DNA from: Hyaloscypha bicolor E
Taxonomy: Eukaryota; Ascomycota; Leotiomycetes; Helotiales; Hyaloscyphaceae
DNA length: 64,000 nucleotides
Reading direction: 5' to 3'
Assembly (NCBI RefSeq): GCF_002865645.1
Contig: NW_020194693.1
Coordinates: forward strand, 186,001-250,000
A program made the position numbers and the translations under genes. A model generated the notes under the pieces. The model ran no database searches. It was not told the DNA's origin and saw only the letters and a list, made by a program, of their open reading frames with translations. The first letter of the stretch is position 1. Each line of letters opens with the position of its first letter. Shown piece after piece: positions 10,700 to 23,222 of this stretch.

Positions 10700-13600
10700 C
10701 CCGTTAGCGGCCCTTTCCGAACCGAATGTCCCGTTAGTATTTCTAGAGAATTTATAGACGAGTTTATAGAAATAGAACTCTCTGCTTTTATTATAAAGCT
10801 TCTGGAAACTAATAACTATATTACTATTAGAGAATTATATAAATGGGCTAAGAAACCTAATACCTTACTCTCAGATATTAATATTATTATAAAGAGCTAC
10901 CGGGAAAATATCTAAAAAGCTATTTTATATAAGAATACCTATAGTTATAATAAAGCTATTCTCGAGAATACTAAGCTCTATAATACTAAGCTCGAGAATA
11001 AAGTCAAATATTATATGGCTATAGTAGATTAGCTTATAATAGCTCTAACTATTTCTACTCCGCCCGCTCTAACTATTCTAAACTCCTCTTAAAAGAATTC
11101 CGAACTATTTCCTGCTTATTCTTATTTAGGATCCCTTATATCTTATATTTCCTTTAGAGATACTAGAGTTACTAAGCTCCCAGATCCAATTCTCTTTACT
11201 AGAGATTATACTATCTTTAATAACTAGCTAGTTCAGATTAAGAATAAGCTATAAGAAAATACTAATTTATATTTTTTAGAGAATCTCAAGATTATCTATA
11301 TTTCTAGTAAACTTATTAGTAATACTCTTATCCTAACTAATTCTCGTATAGATAAAGATAGTCCAAATTAGTACTATTAGCTCTCAGAGTTCTACTCTTA
11401 CCTAAAGAAGCTATATTCTAACCCTAATAAGATATAGAATATTTGCTATAACTTTAGTAAGCTTTAAATATATTCTAGTTAAGTATTTTAGGAGTTCTAT
11501 ATTCTCTTTTTATAACTATTTATAAAAGGCAGTATTAGTTTTTAAGATATTAAATATGAACTAAATAAGAAGCTCCTATTAAAGCTCTAGGAATTAGTAT
11601 ATATATATTATAATAATTTATCTATTAATATTACTTATTTTACTTAATATTATATTACTAATAATTAGTAAATTAAGGCTATATATAAAAAGACTAAGGA
11701 ATATAAGAAGGCAGGAACTATCCTAACCAAGTTTACTTCTAGTACTATATTTCCGTATATTCTTAAAAAGGAGCCTAAGAAGCCTATATTAACTATTCTT
11801 ATTAAGTATATATTTCCTTATAAGTATAAGTAATATCCTATAAAAACCGAGGATCTCTTAACTATTAAATATTATAACTATAACAAGTTCGGCTATTATA
11901 TCAGATACTATTTGCTTCTATATAATAAGGAAACCAAAATAGCTCTTTCTAGAATTAAGCCAGGCTTAGTTTCTATTTTACTAGAATATACTATTTAAAT
12001 AAAGTATTCGGAGAATTTGAGTTCTAATTCTAGTATAGAACCGGGAAATGAGTATTTTTAAAGAAAGTTTCTATTTTAGGGGCTTATAGTATGAATTTAG
12101 TAGAGATTAACTTGACTTGTCTAATAAGAGGAAATACTCTTATAATACTTTATATTATTAGTATAAATGAATTAGGAATTAAGTCTTTTTTCCTTATTAA
12201 TACTAGAGCTAATAGTTATACTTTTATTAATATAAAGCTTACTTAGCTTATAAAGTAATTCTTAGAGATAAAATTATAATCCCTTCTCTTACTCTATATT
12301 ATATGCGGTTTTAATAGAAAGCTAGCTAAGTTTACTAAGAAATATATAGAAGTCTTACTTCTAATTAATAGATAAAGTATTAATATACCTATAATTATTC
12401 TGAATCTTAGAGATTATAATATTATTCTTAATAGGAAATAGGTAATATATATTAATATTCTAGTTAATTATAGAAAATATAGGCTTATATAGCTAAAGAA
12501 TAAGCCTAAATCTATATGATTTGGTTATATTATTAGTACTTTATAATAATAGCTAGAGAAGTAACCTAATAAGAAGTATTAAAAAGATACTAATTAACAA
12601 GATTTTATTATAAGCTATTTCTAGAAACCTTTTATTCTGGAATAGTCTTTCTTTTTCCGGACTAATTAGAGGAAATTATATAAGATTATAGAAAAAGAGC
12701 TTTTATAGCCTAATTAAAATATAATACCTAAATAAAAGCCAAAGAAGTAGAAAGAGATCCTTAATAAAGAGCAAATATTAGATCTAGCTATTCTTACCTT
12801 TATAGTATTTAATTATATAGCCAAGAAAGAAGATAATATTATTAGTTAAATTTCTATTTATAAGATTAATAAAGAGCTTAAAGCTTAGAAAAAAGAAGCT
12901 ATTTCTAGCCTAGAGAATTAATAACCGGAAGAAATAAAGCTTTAGTAGCTATAGAGAATATTACTTCCGGAATTTAAGGAATATATCTCTATTTTCTTTA
13001 AAAAGAAATCTAATACCTTTTCTTTCTATAGATTATATAATTATAAGATTTAGATTAAAGGCTTAAAGAGAACCGAGAATATTAGATATTAATTCCTCTA
13101 ATAGTAGTCTATTTAAAAGCTTCTAGAAATTAAGTATTTCTTATAAGATAATCTGGCTAAAAGCTTTATTAAAGCTAGTTAGGCTCTCTTTACTTTACTA
13201 ATTCTTTTTATAAAGAAAGTAAATAGAGGTTTATACTTCTATATTAATTTCTATTACCTAAATAATATTACCTAGAAGAATTAATATTTCCTTTCCCTTA
13301 TTAATAAGACTTTAAATTAATTATCTAAAGCTAAGATCTATATTAAATTAGATATTTACTAAGCTTTCTATTATATAGCTATAGACCCGAACTCTTAGGA
13401 GCTAATAATATTTTATATCTGCTATAGAGTATATAAATATAATATTCTCTGGAAAGGCCTTATAAATAGCCCGGCTATATATTAATACTATATAAATAAT
13501 ATACTCTTTAAATATCTAGATAACTTTTATATAGTATATCTTAATAATATTCTTATTTATTTAGAGAATCTAGTAAAGTATAAATAGTATATATAAAAAG

Positions 13601-16130
13601 TACTAGACTACTTATATCTTATTAGCCTCTAAATAGATATTAAGAAATCGGAATTTAAAGTTATATATATAAAGTACTTGGGTTTTATTATTCCTATATC
13701 TAGTATTAAAATAGATTCTAATAAAGTTAAAGTAATATATAACTAGTAATTCCCAAAGATAGTTAAGAGTATATAGTTCTTTCTTGGCTTTTATAACTTT
13801 TATAAATACTTTATTAGAGAATATAGACGAATTACTAGACTTCTTATCTTATTTATAAAAAAGGGTATTTCCTTTAAGTAGTCCAAATAATACTAAAAGG
13901 CTTTTACCTATCTAAAAAAAGCTATAATTTCTATTCTAGTTTTATAATACTATAATTTATATCTGCCTATAATAGTAGAAATAGATATATTTAAAGAAGT
14001 AGTTACTGGCCTACTCTCTTAATAAGACCCAGAAATAGGCCTTTAGTATTCTATAGCTTATTTTTCCAAAACTATATTCCTAATAGAGCTTAATTATAAT
14101 ATATATAATAAGGAAATACTTGCTATAGTTCAAGTACTAGAGAAATAGAGAGCTAAGCTAGAGGGCTTTTAGGATACTTTCTTTAAGATCTATTCTAATT
14201 ACTATATCTTAAAGTACTTTATAACTACTAAGAAGCTCTTTTTTTAATAAGCTAGATAGGCTAAGTTCTTATTCTATTATTATTTTAAGCTTATATATTA
14301 TTCTGGAAAATTAAATAAATAAATAGATATTTTATTATAAAAATAAGATAAAGTAGATATTTAGGGCTAGATTAAGGAGAAGCTATAAACTCAAGTACTT
14401 CTTCCTAAAAATAAGATTAATCCGGAGATTATTTATAACTTATAGCTTATAGTAATACTTTATAAGGTCGGCTTATTTAATCCGGAATTTGGTCCTAAAA
14501 ACTAAATATATATTAAAGATTTTCCGGAGGAAAATATCTCTATTAGAAATATAATTCCCCTGGAAAAAGATATTTTCTTAGAAGCTTTACTAGTAAACTT
14601 TACTATAGTAGCCCCTATAGAAGTACTATTAGAGGCTCCTGCCAAATATAGTAGTTTATAACTTATAAATAAGATCCTATAGAATAATTATATATTACTA
14701 GATCTAGAGAAGCTATATATAATAGCCCAAGCCAAAAGTAATATCTAGATACTATAAGATAGCCTCCTTTTATACTATAGAAAACTCTATATTATAAAGA
14801 ATAAAATAATCTCTAGACTATTTTTATAGACTATCCTAATCTATAAAATATATAATAAATTCCTTTCTAGATATCCTGGATATATAAAGCTCTAATAGCT
14901 ATTAAAGAAGTAATATTACTAGCTATCTATAAGTAAGGATATTAATTAATATTATAGTAATTACTATACTTATAGGAAATTATATATATCTAGAGATAAG
15001 AAGCCTGGTTTGTTTTATTTCCTTCTAGTTTCTAATTACCTCTAGTAATATATTACTATAGACTTTAAGAGTTATCTAAAAAGCAAATCGGGCTATAATA
15101 TAGTTATTATATTTATGAATTACTTATTTAAGTACCTAATTATAATTCCCGTATAAGATATAATTATAGCCAAGTAGCTAGTACTTCTATTTTTATTCTA
15201 TATAGTATATTAAGTAAGTATTTTAGAAATAATTATATTAGATTAGGGACCCTAATTTATATCTGATTTTTGAAGCAAATTCTATACGAGAATTAGTATA
15301 AAGCTTAAGCTCTCTATAGCTAATTACCCCTAAATAGATAGATAAATAGAGATTATTAATTAGTATTTTAATTAGAGATTATACCTATATATTAACTATT
15401 ACTAGAATAACTAGGATAAATAGGTTACTATAATTAATTATTAATAAGCCTCCTTTTAGTATGAAACTATTAGCTAGTCCCTATTTATAACTAAAAAGGG
15501 CTATAAGCCTTATATCTCTTTAGACTAGAACTTTCCTATTAAAGCTAACTTATCCAAAGAGAAGCTAAATAGAGATAAAGCTAAAGTATTAGTAAATTAA
15601 TTATATAAATTATAGTAACTTACCTAAGGCTATATAAAGCAAATATAGGAATAATATATAGTATAAGCTAATAAATACTGCCGTCTAATTAATTTCAAAG
15701 TAGGAAATAAAGTATAAGTTACTATAAAGTACTAGAAATCCGATTATCCGAGCCAGAAGCTAGGGAACCAAATAGAGGGCCTATTTGAGATTCTAGAATA
15801 GTATAGCTACTCGTTTCTCCTAAAACTACCGGAAACTATAAAGATATACCTAGTTTTCTATATAGAGAAGCTATAAAAAGATCCCCAGAATCTTTTACTA
15901 GGTTAAGTAAACCCGGAACCACCCCTATTAATACTAGAGAATAGTAAATAAGAATATGGTATTAAATGGGTTATTATAATTAAGCTAGTAAGAAATAGGC
16001 TAAAGTATAGAATTTAGTAGGTTAGTTAGGATAAAGATCTAGTATAATATCCAGTTTCGGTATTAAGTAATAGTTCTCTGGTTTTATAAAGTTTCTATAA
16101 TAATAATATTAATATACTAGGACCTCTATA
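10700..16130 (+). pseudogene. Degraded gag-pol of the nested chromovirus-like element
   Basis: In plus-strand order: near 11868-11912 the translation YYNYNKFGYYIRYY fits a C-x2-C-x4-H-x4-C zinc knuckle in which all three Cys and the His are now Tyr (TGY or CAY changed to TAY). Around 13200-13850 there are RT blocks (GLYFYINFYYLNN; IYLNNILIYL for YLDDILIYS; FFLGFYNFYKYFIREY). Near 14850-15420 there are integrase blocks ending GPxFISDF and IEIINxYFNxRL. At about 15960-16060, a segment ending RLKYRI resembles the start of a chromodomain. Many in-frame TAA/TAG codons interrupt every domain. The edges are approximate. Confidence 0.8.
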
Positions 16131-16342
16131 AAACCTGTAATACTAGCTAAACTATATAAAAAATAATACTAGTCTAGAACTATATAGAAATAATAATAAA
16201 TTCTTCTAGGTTATATAATAAAGGTACTGGCCTTTTATATATAATATCTATATCCGAGATACTAGTTTTACTTTAGGAAGAAGTATAGTATAAAATTAGA
16301 TGAATTAATGGCTTGTATAAAGCTCGGGAATAAGCTTATTAT

Positions 16343-16354
16343 AAAGAGGGGAGG
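16343..16354 (+). other. Polypurine tract of the nested element
   Basis: The run aaagaggggagg ends three bases before the right LTR, the usual primer site for plus-strand synthesis. It has kept its G residues although the surroundings are strongly AT-biased. Confidence 0.7.
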
Positions 16355-16357
16355 TAA

Positions 16358-16630
16358 TATTATAATTCTCAGATGCCCGGTATCTGAGATGCCTTACTAG
16401 ATACCAGATACCTCCTAGGCATATATAATACGGCCGCCTTACTAGGGAAATATGCTTGGAATATACTAGAGATATTTAGAAGGCTAGCTCCTTTAGAACT
16501 AGTATATTATAGGATATATATACTCCCTTGTAGCCTCCTATATTCTAGTTTTCTTTTCTTTAGCTTTAAATTATCTTTATAAGGGACCTTCTATCTTGCT
16601 TTCCAAGCCCTGAATACTATATTCGTAATA
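16358..16630 (+). repeat. Nested element 3' LTR
   Basis: The 273-bp partner of 9943-10215, with the target duplication tatac immediately to the right (16631-16635). It keeps more C and G than the left copy, for example cagatgcccggtatctgagatgcc. Confidence 0.88.
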
Positions 16631-16635
16631 TATAC

Positions 16636-19600
16636 TATAATACAAATATTAGTATTTAGTATATATTAGATACTATTTAGAAGTATTACTAAAATAGTTT
16701 TTTCTTTAGCTATTTTTTAGAATAGTTTCCGTCTAGTAAAAAGAAGTTCTATAGCTTTAATAAATCTTTGAGCTATATTTTTAGAAAAAAGACTATTTAT
16801 TAGAGTCTTAGATAAGTTTCTTAAGATCTTGGCTAGGATAAGTTAAATAGAATTAGATAGGAACGGATCTAGTAAAATTATCTAGATAACTATTAAGTTT
16901 AATAAATTTTCCGGGGCTATAGTTTTAGAAATATTATTTAGAGATTCTATAGTAATATATAATAGATTTATAAAAGAGATTTAGAAAGCTTTTAGCTTCT
17001 TTATTTCTTATATAGTTTTAATTTATATAATTAAAGTTTTAAGAAGTCTTAATTTCTTTTTTAAATTAATATAAATAAATCTATTATTATTTTTATTTTT
17101 AGAGACTAATAGTTTATATACTATAAGTAATATATAGATCTATTTCCCAGAAAAATATAGGATTTCTATAATTTATAATATATAAATAATATAGCTTAAT
17201 AGTTTATTATAAAAGTAATTTATATCTATACTAATTAGATTCTAAAGATATTATAATATAAATAGTAGAATATATTAATAAGGTAATTAGTACCTTACTA
17301 AGAACTGCCCTAGAAGTTTCCCTTAGTAAATAAAGGAAAGAGTATATTATTTATATATAGGATTCTAGTAATACCGGGAATATTTATATAAAATAATTAA
17401 GATCTAACCAGAAAACAGATCTATTATTAATAAGAATTAAATATCTCTTTATTAATAAATATATACTTCTTATAGCCAGAGTTAGTATTAATTATTATTA
17501 TAGTAACTAGTTAGTTATTAAATTAATTATAGTTATCCTAATTATTTTAGTTATTCTAGTTATTTCGGTTTTAATTATAGTTATTCTAGTTATTCCGATT
17601 ATAATTATCCTAGTTTTCTTATCTATTATACTAATTTAATTAATATATAAATTATAGATATAGGTATTTATATTAAGGTTAATAAACTAGAGCCAGAATT
17701 ATAATAATAGGAAATATTATAACTATATAATATAATTAGGATTTCTCGAAAATAGCTTATTATTATTAATTAGTAGAGCTAAAGTATCTAATAAATAGAA
17801 CTATAATTATATTAGAATTTCCTGATTTCTTCTAGGTATTATTAATATTCTTTGGTTTCTTTAATTACTATAGTATAGTAATTAGAATAATATACTATAA
17901 AAGTAATTATATTTAATTTATTATCTAGTTTTAGGAATATAGCTATTAGTATAGTTAATTATAATATAAAGTCTATTTAGAAAAGTATTTCTAATATAAT
18001 TATTTTATAGAAAATCTATTTTCTATTATCTTAAACTAGGCTTAAAGCTAGTCTTGAAATTATTAGTATTAAACTCGAGCTTTATATTTTACTAAATAGA
18101 CCTTGAAATAGAAATTATTTATAGTATTATAGCTATTCCTTAAACTAATAATTAAGGCCAGAATTAGATCTAGTTTATTATAGATATAGTATATAATTAG
18201 ATCTTTATTTTTTTCTCTAGCTACTATATATAAGCCTTATTTTTTAGTAATATACTTATATATATCTAAGACTAATTTATTTATAAATAAGTATTTTATT
18301 ATATTTGCTTTTAAAAGAGCTTATAAGGTATTTGTATTAAATTATTAAATTAATTAGATCTTTTATTTTTTAAAACTTTTAGCTATAAATATAGTTATGT
18401 TTTTATTTAGTCCAGAAAACTAATTAAGGGCTTTCTTTCTTATATAAAATAGAAGAGTTATAAGAACTAGTTATTTATTATAAATTATAACTAAAAATAT
18501 AAAATATCTATAATATATAATAGTAGTTATATCTAAAAGAAAGCTATTAAAGGTTCTAATATTATTAATCTATAAGTACCGGATTCCTCTAAAGGTTCTT
18601 TAATAGAAGTTACTATAATTATTTTAGTAATTAGTAGATCTATAATAGTATTAATAATCTCGATTATCTTAATAAAAGCTTTAATAGGATCCTTAATAAG
18701 ATCTATTTTTAGAGGAATTAAAACTATTATTCGGGTTATTACCTGGATTTCCTTAATAAGTATCTTAGTAAGTTAACTTATAGGTATTCTTATTTATATA
18801 ATAATAATAATTATTTTTCTTATAGTAAATATAGTCTTAATTATTACTATTTCTATTATTCTAATTATTTTATATCTTTTTATTCTTTCTAAATTTTTTT
18901 TATAATTTAGGATACTATAATATCTATAGTTCTAGTTAAATTTATTAGATAGAAAATTATCTAAATTATCTTAATTATTTTCCGGAATTAGTTCGGATTT
19001 AAAATAATTTATAAAATATATAAAGAGATTAATATTATTAATATATAAGATTTAAATACTAATAGTATTCTTAGTATAATTCTTGAATTCCGTTCTGGTT
19101 TTCTTATTTATAGTTTTAATAATAATAATAGCTTTCCTAATATCTTTATTCGAGAAATAGCTTTTAAGATATAAAAAGGCTCTAGTATTTATTTTATTTA
19201 TAAGAATAATAATAAGTATAATACCTTTTTTCTAAGATTATTTGAAATAAAAGTTATTCGAGATATTAAAGCTTTCTTTTAGACTATTATTATTACTTAG
19301 TCTAGCTAATCTAGCTATTTTAATAAAGAGATTCCGTATTTCTTCCGGATTTAATTATAGTTATTTTAATAATAAAATATAGTTAGATAAGTTAGAAATC
19401 TTATAAGAAATATTAGAAGTTATAGATAATAATTAAGGTAATAGTTATTTCTAGGTAAATACTAGATTCTTAATATATTTCTTAATAAAAAAGGCTTTTT
19501 TATAAATTCGTTAAAGATTTAATAAAAGAAATATAATCCGGTAATAGGAAATTTAATATTATTTTAGTTATATTAATAAGGAACTTTCTATAAAGGAAAC

Positions 19601-20417
19601 TATTAATATAAAAGCAGATTAGAAGTTCTATAATTCTTATAGCTATCTATATTCTAGAAAAGAAAAAAAGGAAATTATAGAAGTAGAAATAGGTTATAAT
19701 ATAATTATAGGTTATATTATATTAGTTAATTATATATTATTTAGTTATATAATAGTTAATTATATTAGGCTAGTTATATAAAGCCGGTTTAAGAAATAGT
19801 CGGGAACTAGTAATAGCTATTAATAGTATTTACTAATAATAGGAAATAAGAAAATTAAGAATTTAGGAGATTTAGACTTGGATTTTTTAATAAATTAATT
19901 ATTTAATTCTCTTAGTTACTAGGATTTGCCTTGGCCCTAGCTATAATATATAGAGAAATATTAGCTTAGTATTAAAGTCGAATAAAGCTATAAACTAATA
20001 ATTTACTCGGGATCCTATTTAGCTTTTATAAGAAGGCAAGTTCTGGATCTATAAGATAATTCTAAATAGAATTAGTTATAGATTTTAATAATTTGAAGTT
20101 TAGTAATATATAGTTTATAACCGGACTTGGTTAGGTATGATATTTAACTAATTAATAGATCTAATTAAATTACGTACTCAAGGGCTTTTCCTTAGTACTT
20201 AATAAGGAGCCAAGATCTGGATTTCCTCGGTCTATAAGATGGCCGGAAGATAGTTATAATAATTTCTTTAATAGATTAATTACTCTATAAGATATGGTTA
20301 GTTATAGCGGAAGCAAATTTATCCGTATTCGGGGAATTTTTGTATAGTACGGAAGCGTATAATCCCTTCTTGATCCACGAAGGATTACTTAATATAATTA
20401 ATCTTGTATTACTACTA
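16636..20417 (-). other. Right part of the outer element, presumed gag region, heavily mutated
   Basis: By position (between the outer 5' LTR and pol on the minus strand) this should hold the leader and gag. I could not recognise a zinc knuckle or capsid motif with confidence. A short imperfect repeat built on ttattctagttat occurs near 17520-17620. About 20150-20417 is less AT-rich and may be the untranslated leader next to the LTR. Confidence 0.45.
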
Positions 20418-20540
20418 TGTCGAGGAAGAAGAAGAGATTAAAATATATGCATTTTAATGGACAAACCGCCACTGCCTCTTAAGGAGGCTAGCGTGGATGC
20501 CGCTGACTAAGGTATAGAAGGTCTGGTCCTTCCCATGACA
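20418..20540 (-). repeat. Outer element LTR, right copy (5' LTR)
   Basis: A 123-bp partner of 3200-3322, starting tgtcgagg and ending catgaca, with the gctct target duplication at 20541-20545. It is less mutated than the left copy at several sites (cgtgg versus tatga), although the left copy keeps some C/G bases this one has lost. Confidence 0.92.
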
Positions 20541-20695
20541 GCTCTCCCATATGCGTAAAGCTACGCTACTCAAATAACCTTCACTAATCTTGTATTTATA
20601 CCGGTCACTTCAATCAGTCGTATTATTGTGTTTCTTGTTTCGTTGGAGACTTTATATCTCAGCCTGCAAGCCACAACCGTTTGTCGTCGCCTCAA

Positions 20696-22761
20696 ATGTT
20701 TTCCATTCGGCCCATCTTCCAGTTTCCCTTCTTCGCTGCTGCCAGTGTCAGCTCGCATGGTAATCCAAAGATCCAATGGGGTCCTTGCAACGCAACCGAA
20801 GTCAACAGCACTGCATCCATAGTGTGCGGTAACTTGAACGTCCTACTCGACTACACCGAGCCAAGTTCAAACGCAACACTAACGCTCCAGCTTGTCAGAG
20901 TTTCTGCTGAATTGCAGCCATCAAAGGGGAGCATCCTGTTCAATTTTGGTGGTCCGGGTGCAACGGGACGAGGGTCTTTGGGACTTCTCGGCCCAGCTTT
21001 ATCAGCGTGAGGGTTCAACCCAAACAGACCATGCTTCTCTGCCCGTACTGATCTTATCTTTTCAGATTCACCGGTGGCTATTATGATCTTATTGCTTTTG
21101 ATCCACGGTAAGAATTAGGCACTATCTTGGATGATCTTTCTGTCAATCAATGTGACCCAAATCGTGCCTGCATTCAAAAGTGTGGTTGATAATCCGCCGA
21201 AATATAGGGGAACTGGAAACACCATCCCATTTTCCTGCACTGATAATGATGTCGACAAGAACAATATGTTAAACGAGCTGAAGTTTGGTAACTCTTCGGA
21301 CGTTGCCTTGGGAAGACTTTGGACGCAGGGGGCAATCAATTCAGACCTTTGCTTCCAGAAGTCAAACGCAACCGGGAGCCTTATTGGCACAGCTTTTGTT
21401 GCAAGGGATTTGATAAGTGTTGTTGACGCTCTTGATGAAGATGGGATGCTCAGGTACTGGGGTGAGTAAAGAGTGCAGAATCACGGACCCAAAGAGCCAA
21501 GCTTACAATACGTGATAGGGCTCTCGTATGGCACGACCCTGGGTGCAACTGTACGTGCACCTCCCGGCATAATGTTCCCTCTTTTGGTCGCATTGCAATT
21601 TAAGTGATCTTTCAACACGTCTTCGGAGCAGTCAGCCCACAAAACTCACCTATTGAAAGAGTACTGACTCCGAGCTATGAACATCCCAGGTTGCTTCCAT
21701 GTTCCCCGAAAGGATCGACAAGATGATTTTGGACGGTGTTCAGAATCCACATCAGTATTACCATTCTGCTGCGTATGTTCTTTTCACAGAGACAAATAAA
21801 ACACCGACCACAAGCCCTCCACAGTGATTTCGAAGAGTGGTCCTCCTCAGACAAGGGATTCTCAGGCATCTTCTCTAGCTGCGTCGCAGCTCCTGATCTG
21901 TGTCCCCTGGCTCGAGGAAAGGCAACCGCAGCTGAGCTCGAACAAGCTGTCTGGAACCTGATCAATACCGTCAAATTTCACCCTACCCCTCTAGGAAGCT
22001 TCATGCTCGACTATAACGTTCTGAAAGGAATCATAGTACAGAGCATGTACGGGACCTTCTACTGGCCGCTATTAACCACCCTCCTAGATATGCTGATCAC
22101 TGGCAACACCAAGGATGCACTGCCCGTCTTAATCGAGCTTGCAGGTGGTACAAGCGTAACAGAAGAGTCAAAGCAAGTTCTTCTGGGCGTCATGGGAATT
22201 CATTGCGCAGACAGGACAGTGCGTGTGTCAAAGTTCGAAGATTTTCTCCCAGTGGTCGACCAGCTATACAAGACGAGCAAGTTTTTCGGAGACGTCACAT
22301 CTGCGATTAGCATGATTTGCGCGCAGTGGAAGATGAGCGCCAAGGAGGTTTACAAGGGCGATTTTCAAGCAAAAACGAAGAAGCCGGTTCTGTTCATCGG
22401 CAATACGGGCGATGGCTTTACTCCCCTCGTCTCTGCCTACAATGTTAGCTCTGGATTCAAGGACAGCGTTGTGCTGGAGGTCAACGGCTACGGTGTATGT
22501 ACCGGATCCACTCTTAGACGGTCTCCAATTTAGGTCAAAGGTCATCAGCTTACTGTCATGGAATACTAGCACAGCTCTCTTGCAGTACCTTCCACTTGTG
22601 TTTTCAACATTATTTCTACTTATTGGTTGAATGGGACCTTGCCGAAGCCGGGCACCGTCTGTCAGGCAGACAGACCACCGTTCTCGAATACAAGTCTTGC
22701 TAAGCGGGATAAGTTTGAGGACATTTCGGACGGCTTGAGGAAGGTGTTTCGACGAACTTAG
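20696..22761 (+). CDS. Secreted S33-family peptidase (TAP-like alpha/beta hydrolase)
   Basis: Seven exons: 20696-21006, 21066-21107, 21208-21461, 21519-21550, 21690-21772, 21825-22494 and 22570-22761. They join in phase to 527 residues. The ATG at 20696 gives a hydrophobic signal peptide (MFSIRPIFQFPFFAAASVSS); a TTG upstream is not needed. The mature protein begins IQWGPC, followed by the Y/D-type N-terminal block of the family. FNFGGPGATGRG is the oxyanion-hole region, FDPRGTGNT follows, GLSYGTTLGA carries the nucleophile Ser, GNTGDGFTPL the Asp, and GYGHSS (made by the last splice) the His. Known relatives are tripeptidyl/prolyl aminopeptidases with a TAP-like C-terminal domain that trim peptides outside the cell. 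N-glycosylation sites are frequent. It lies about 150 bp from the retroelement edge yet looks intact. Confidence 0.9.
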
Positions 22762-23222
22762 AGCTCATATTGTACAGTGATTCTCTAGTACCTTGATAGG
22801 CTCTTGGATTTCTGTATCCTAGTTTAGCCACCACTCAATTATATAGTCCTCGAAACTCTCCTCACCACCAAGCTTTCTGAGAAGTGTTTCGATATTATTT
22901 GTGAAGCCATGAGGGGAATATTATGCCTGTCTATAGAGTAATCTTACATCTTGTGAAGTCCAAGGAGCAAAGAGATTGCCCCGAATCTACTTCCTACCAA
23001 CACCTTCTTTCTCGGCCCTTAAACTTAGATCAAAGTCAAAGCGCCATCCGTGAGTGCTCTGCAAGGTCTCTCCGGGATGCAACAGAAACAAATTCGAGCC
23101 ATTTTCGTGAATCAATCTTTAATTGATCACAAGTGGCCATTGCCCCCTCAACGCTCGTGTATTGCCTGAGCTCGACGAACTAGCTGAATTTAAGGCAGAC
23201 CAATGATTATATTTTGTCCCCC
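22762..23222. other. Convergent intergenic region
   Basis: Lies between the stop codons of the S33 peptidase (plus) and the Zn2Cys6 gene (minus). It should hold both 3' ends. No gene or repeat is seen. Confidence 0.5.

Larger units (their letters stand above)
9943..16630 (+). mobile_element. Nested Ty3/Gypsy chromovirus-like LTR retrotransposon, RIP-degraded
   Basis: A 6,688-bp element inserted in the outer retrotransposon. It has two 273-bp LTRs (9943-10215 and 16358-16630) and an exact 5-bp target duplication, tatac, at 9938-9942 and 16631-16635. The order on the plus strand is gag with a zinc-knuckle trace, protease, reverse transcriptase, RNase H, integrase, then a chromodomain-like tail. 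A purine tract (16343-16354) precedes the right LTR. All coding parts are broken by RIP-type stops. Because it interrupts the outer element, it inserted later. Confidence 0.92.
3200..20540 (-). mobile_element. Outer LTR retrotransposon (Ty3/Gypsy-like), RIP-degraded and carrying a nested element
   Basis: Bounded by 123-bp direct LTRs that begin TGTCGAGG and end CATGACA, so the ends are the inverted TGTC/GACA pair. It is flanked by an exact 5-bp target duplication, gctct, at 3195-3199 and 20541-20545. A purine tract on the minus strand directly inside the left LTR (pyrimidines at 3323-3334 on plus), together with minus-strand reverse transcriptase and integrase traces, puts the 5' LTR at the right. 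Removing the nested element (9943-16630) and its duplicated TATAC leaves about 10.6 kb, large for LTRs this short. The interior is saturated with stops and nearly lacks CG and CA outside the LTRs, the pattern left by RIP. No part can be functional as protein-coding sequence. Confidence 0.9.

Noticed and set aside
20681..20695. TTG codon as start of the S33 peptidase
   Set aside because: The ATG at 20696 gives a complete signal peptide, and TTG starts are not expected in fungal nuclear genes.
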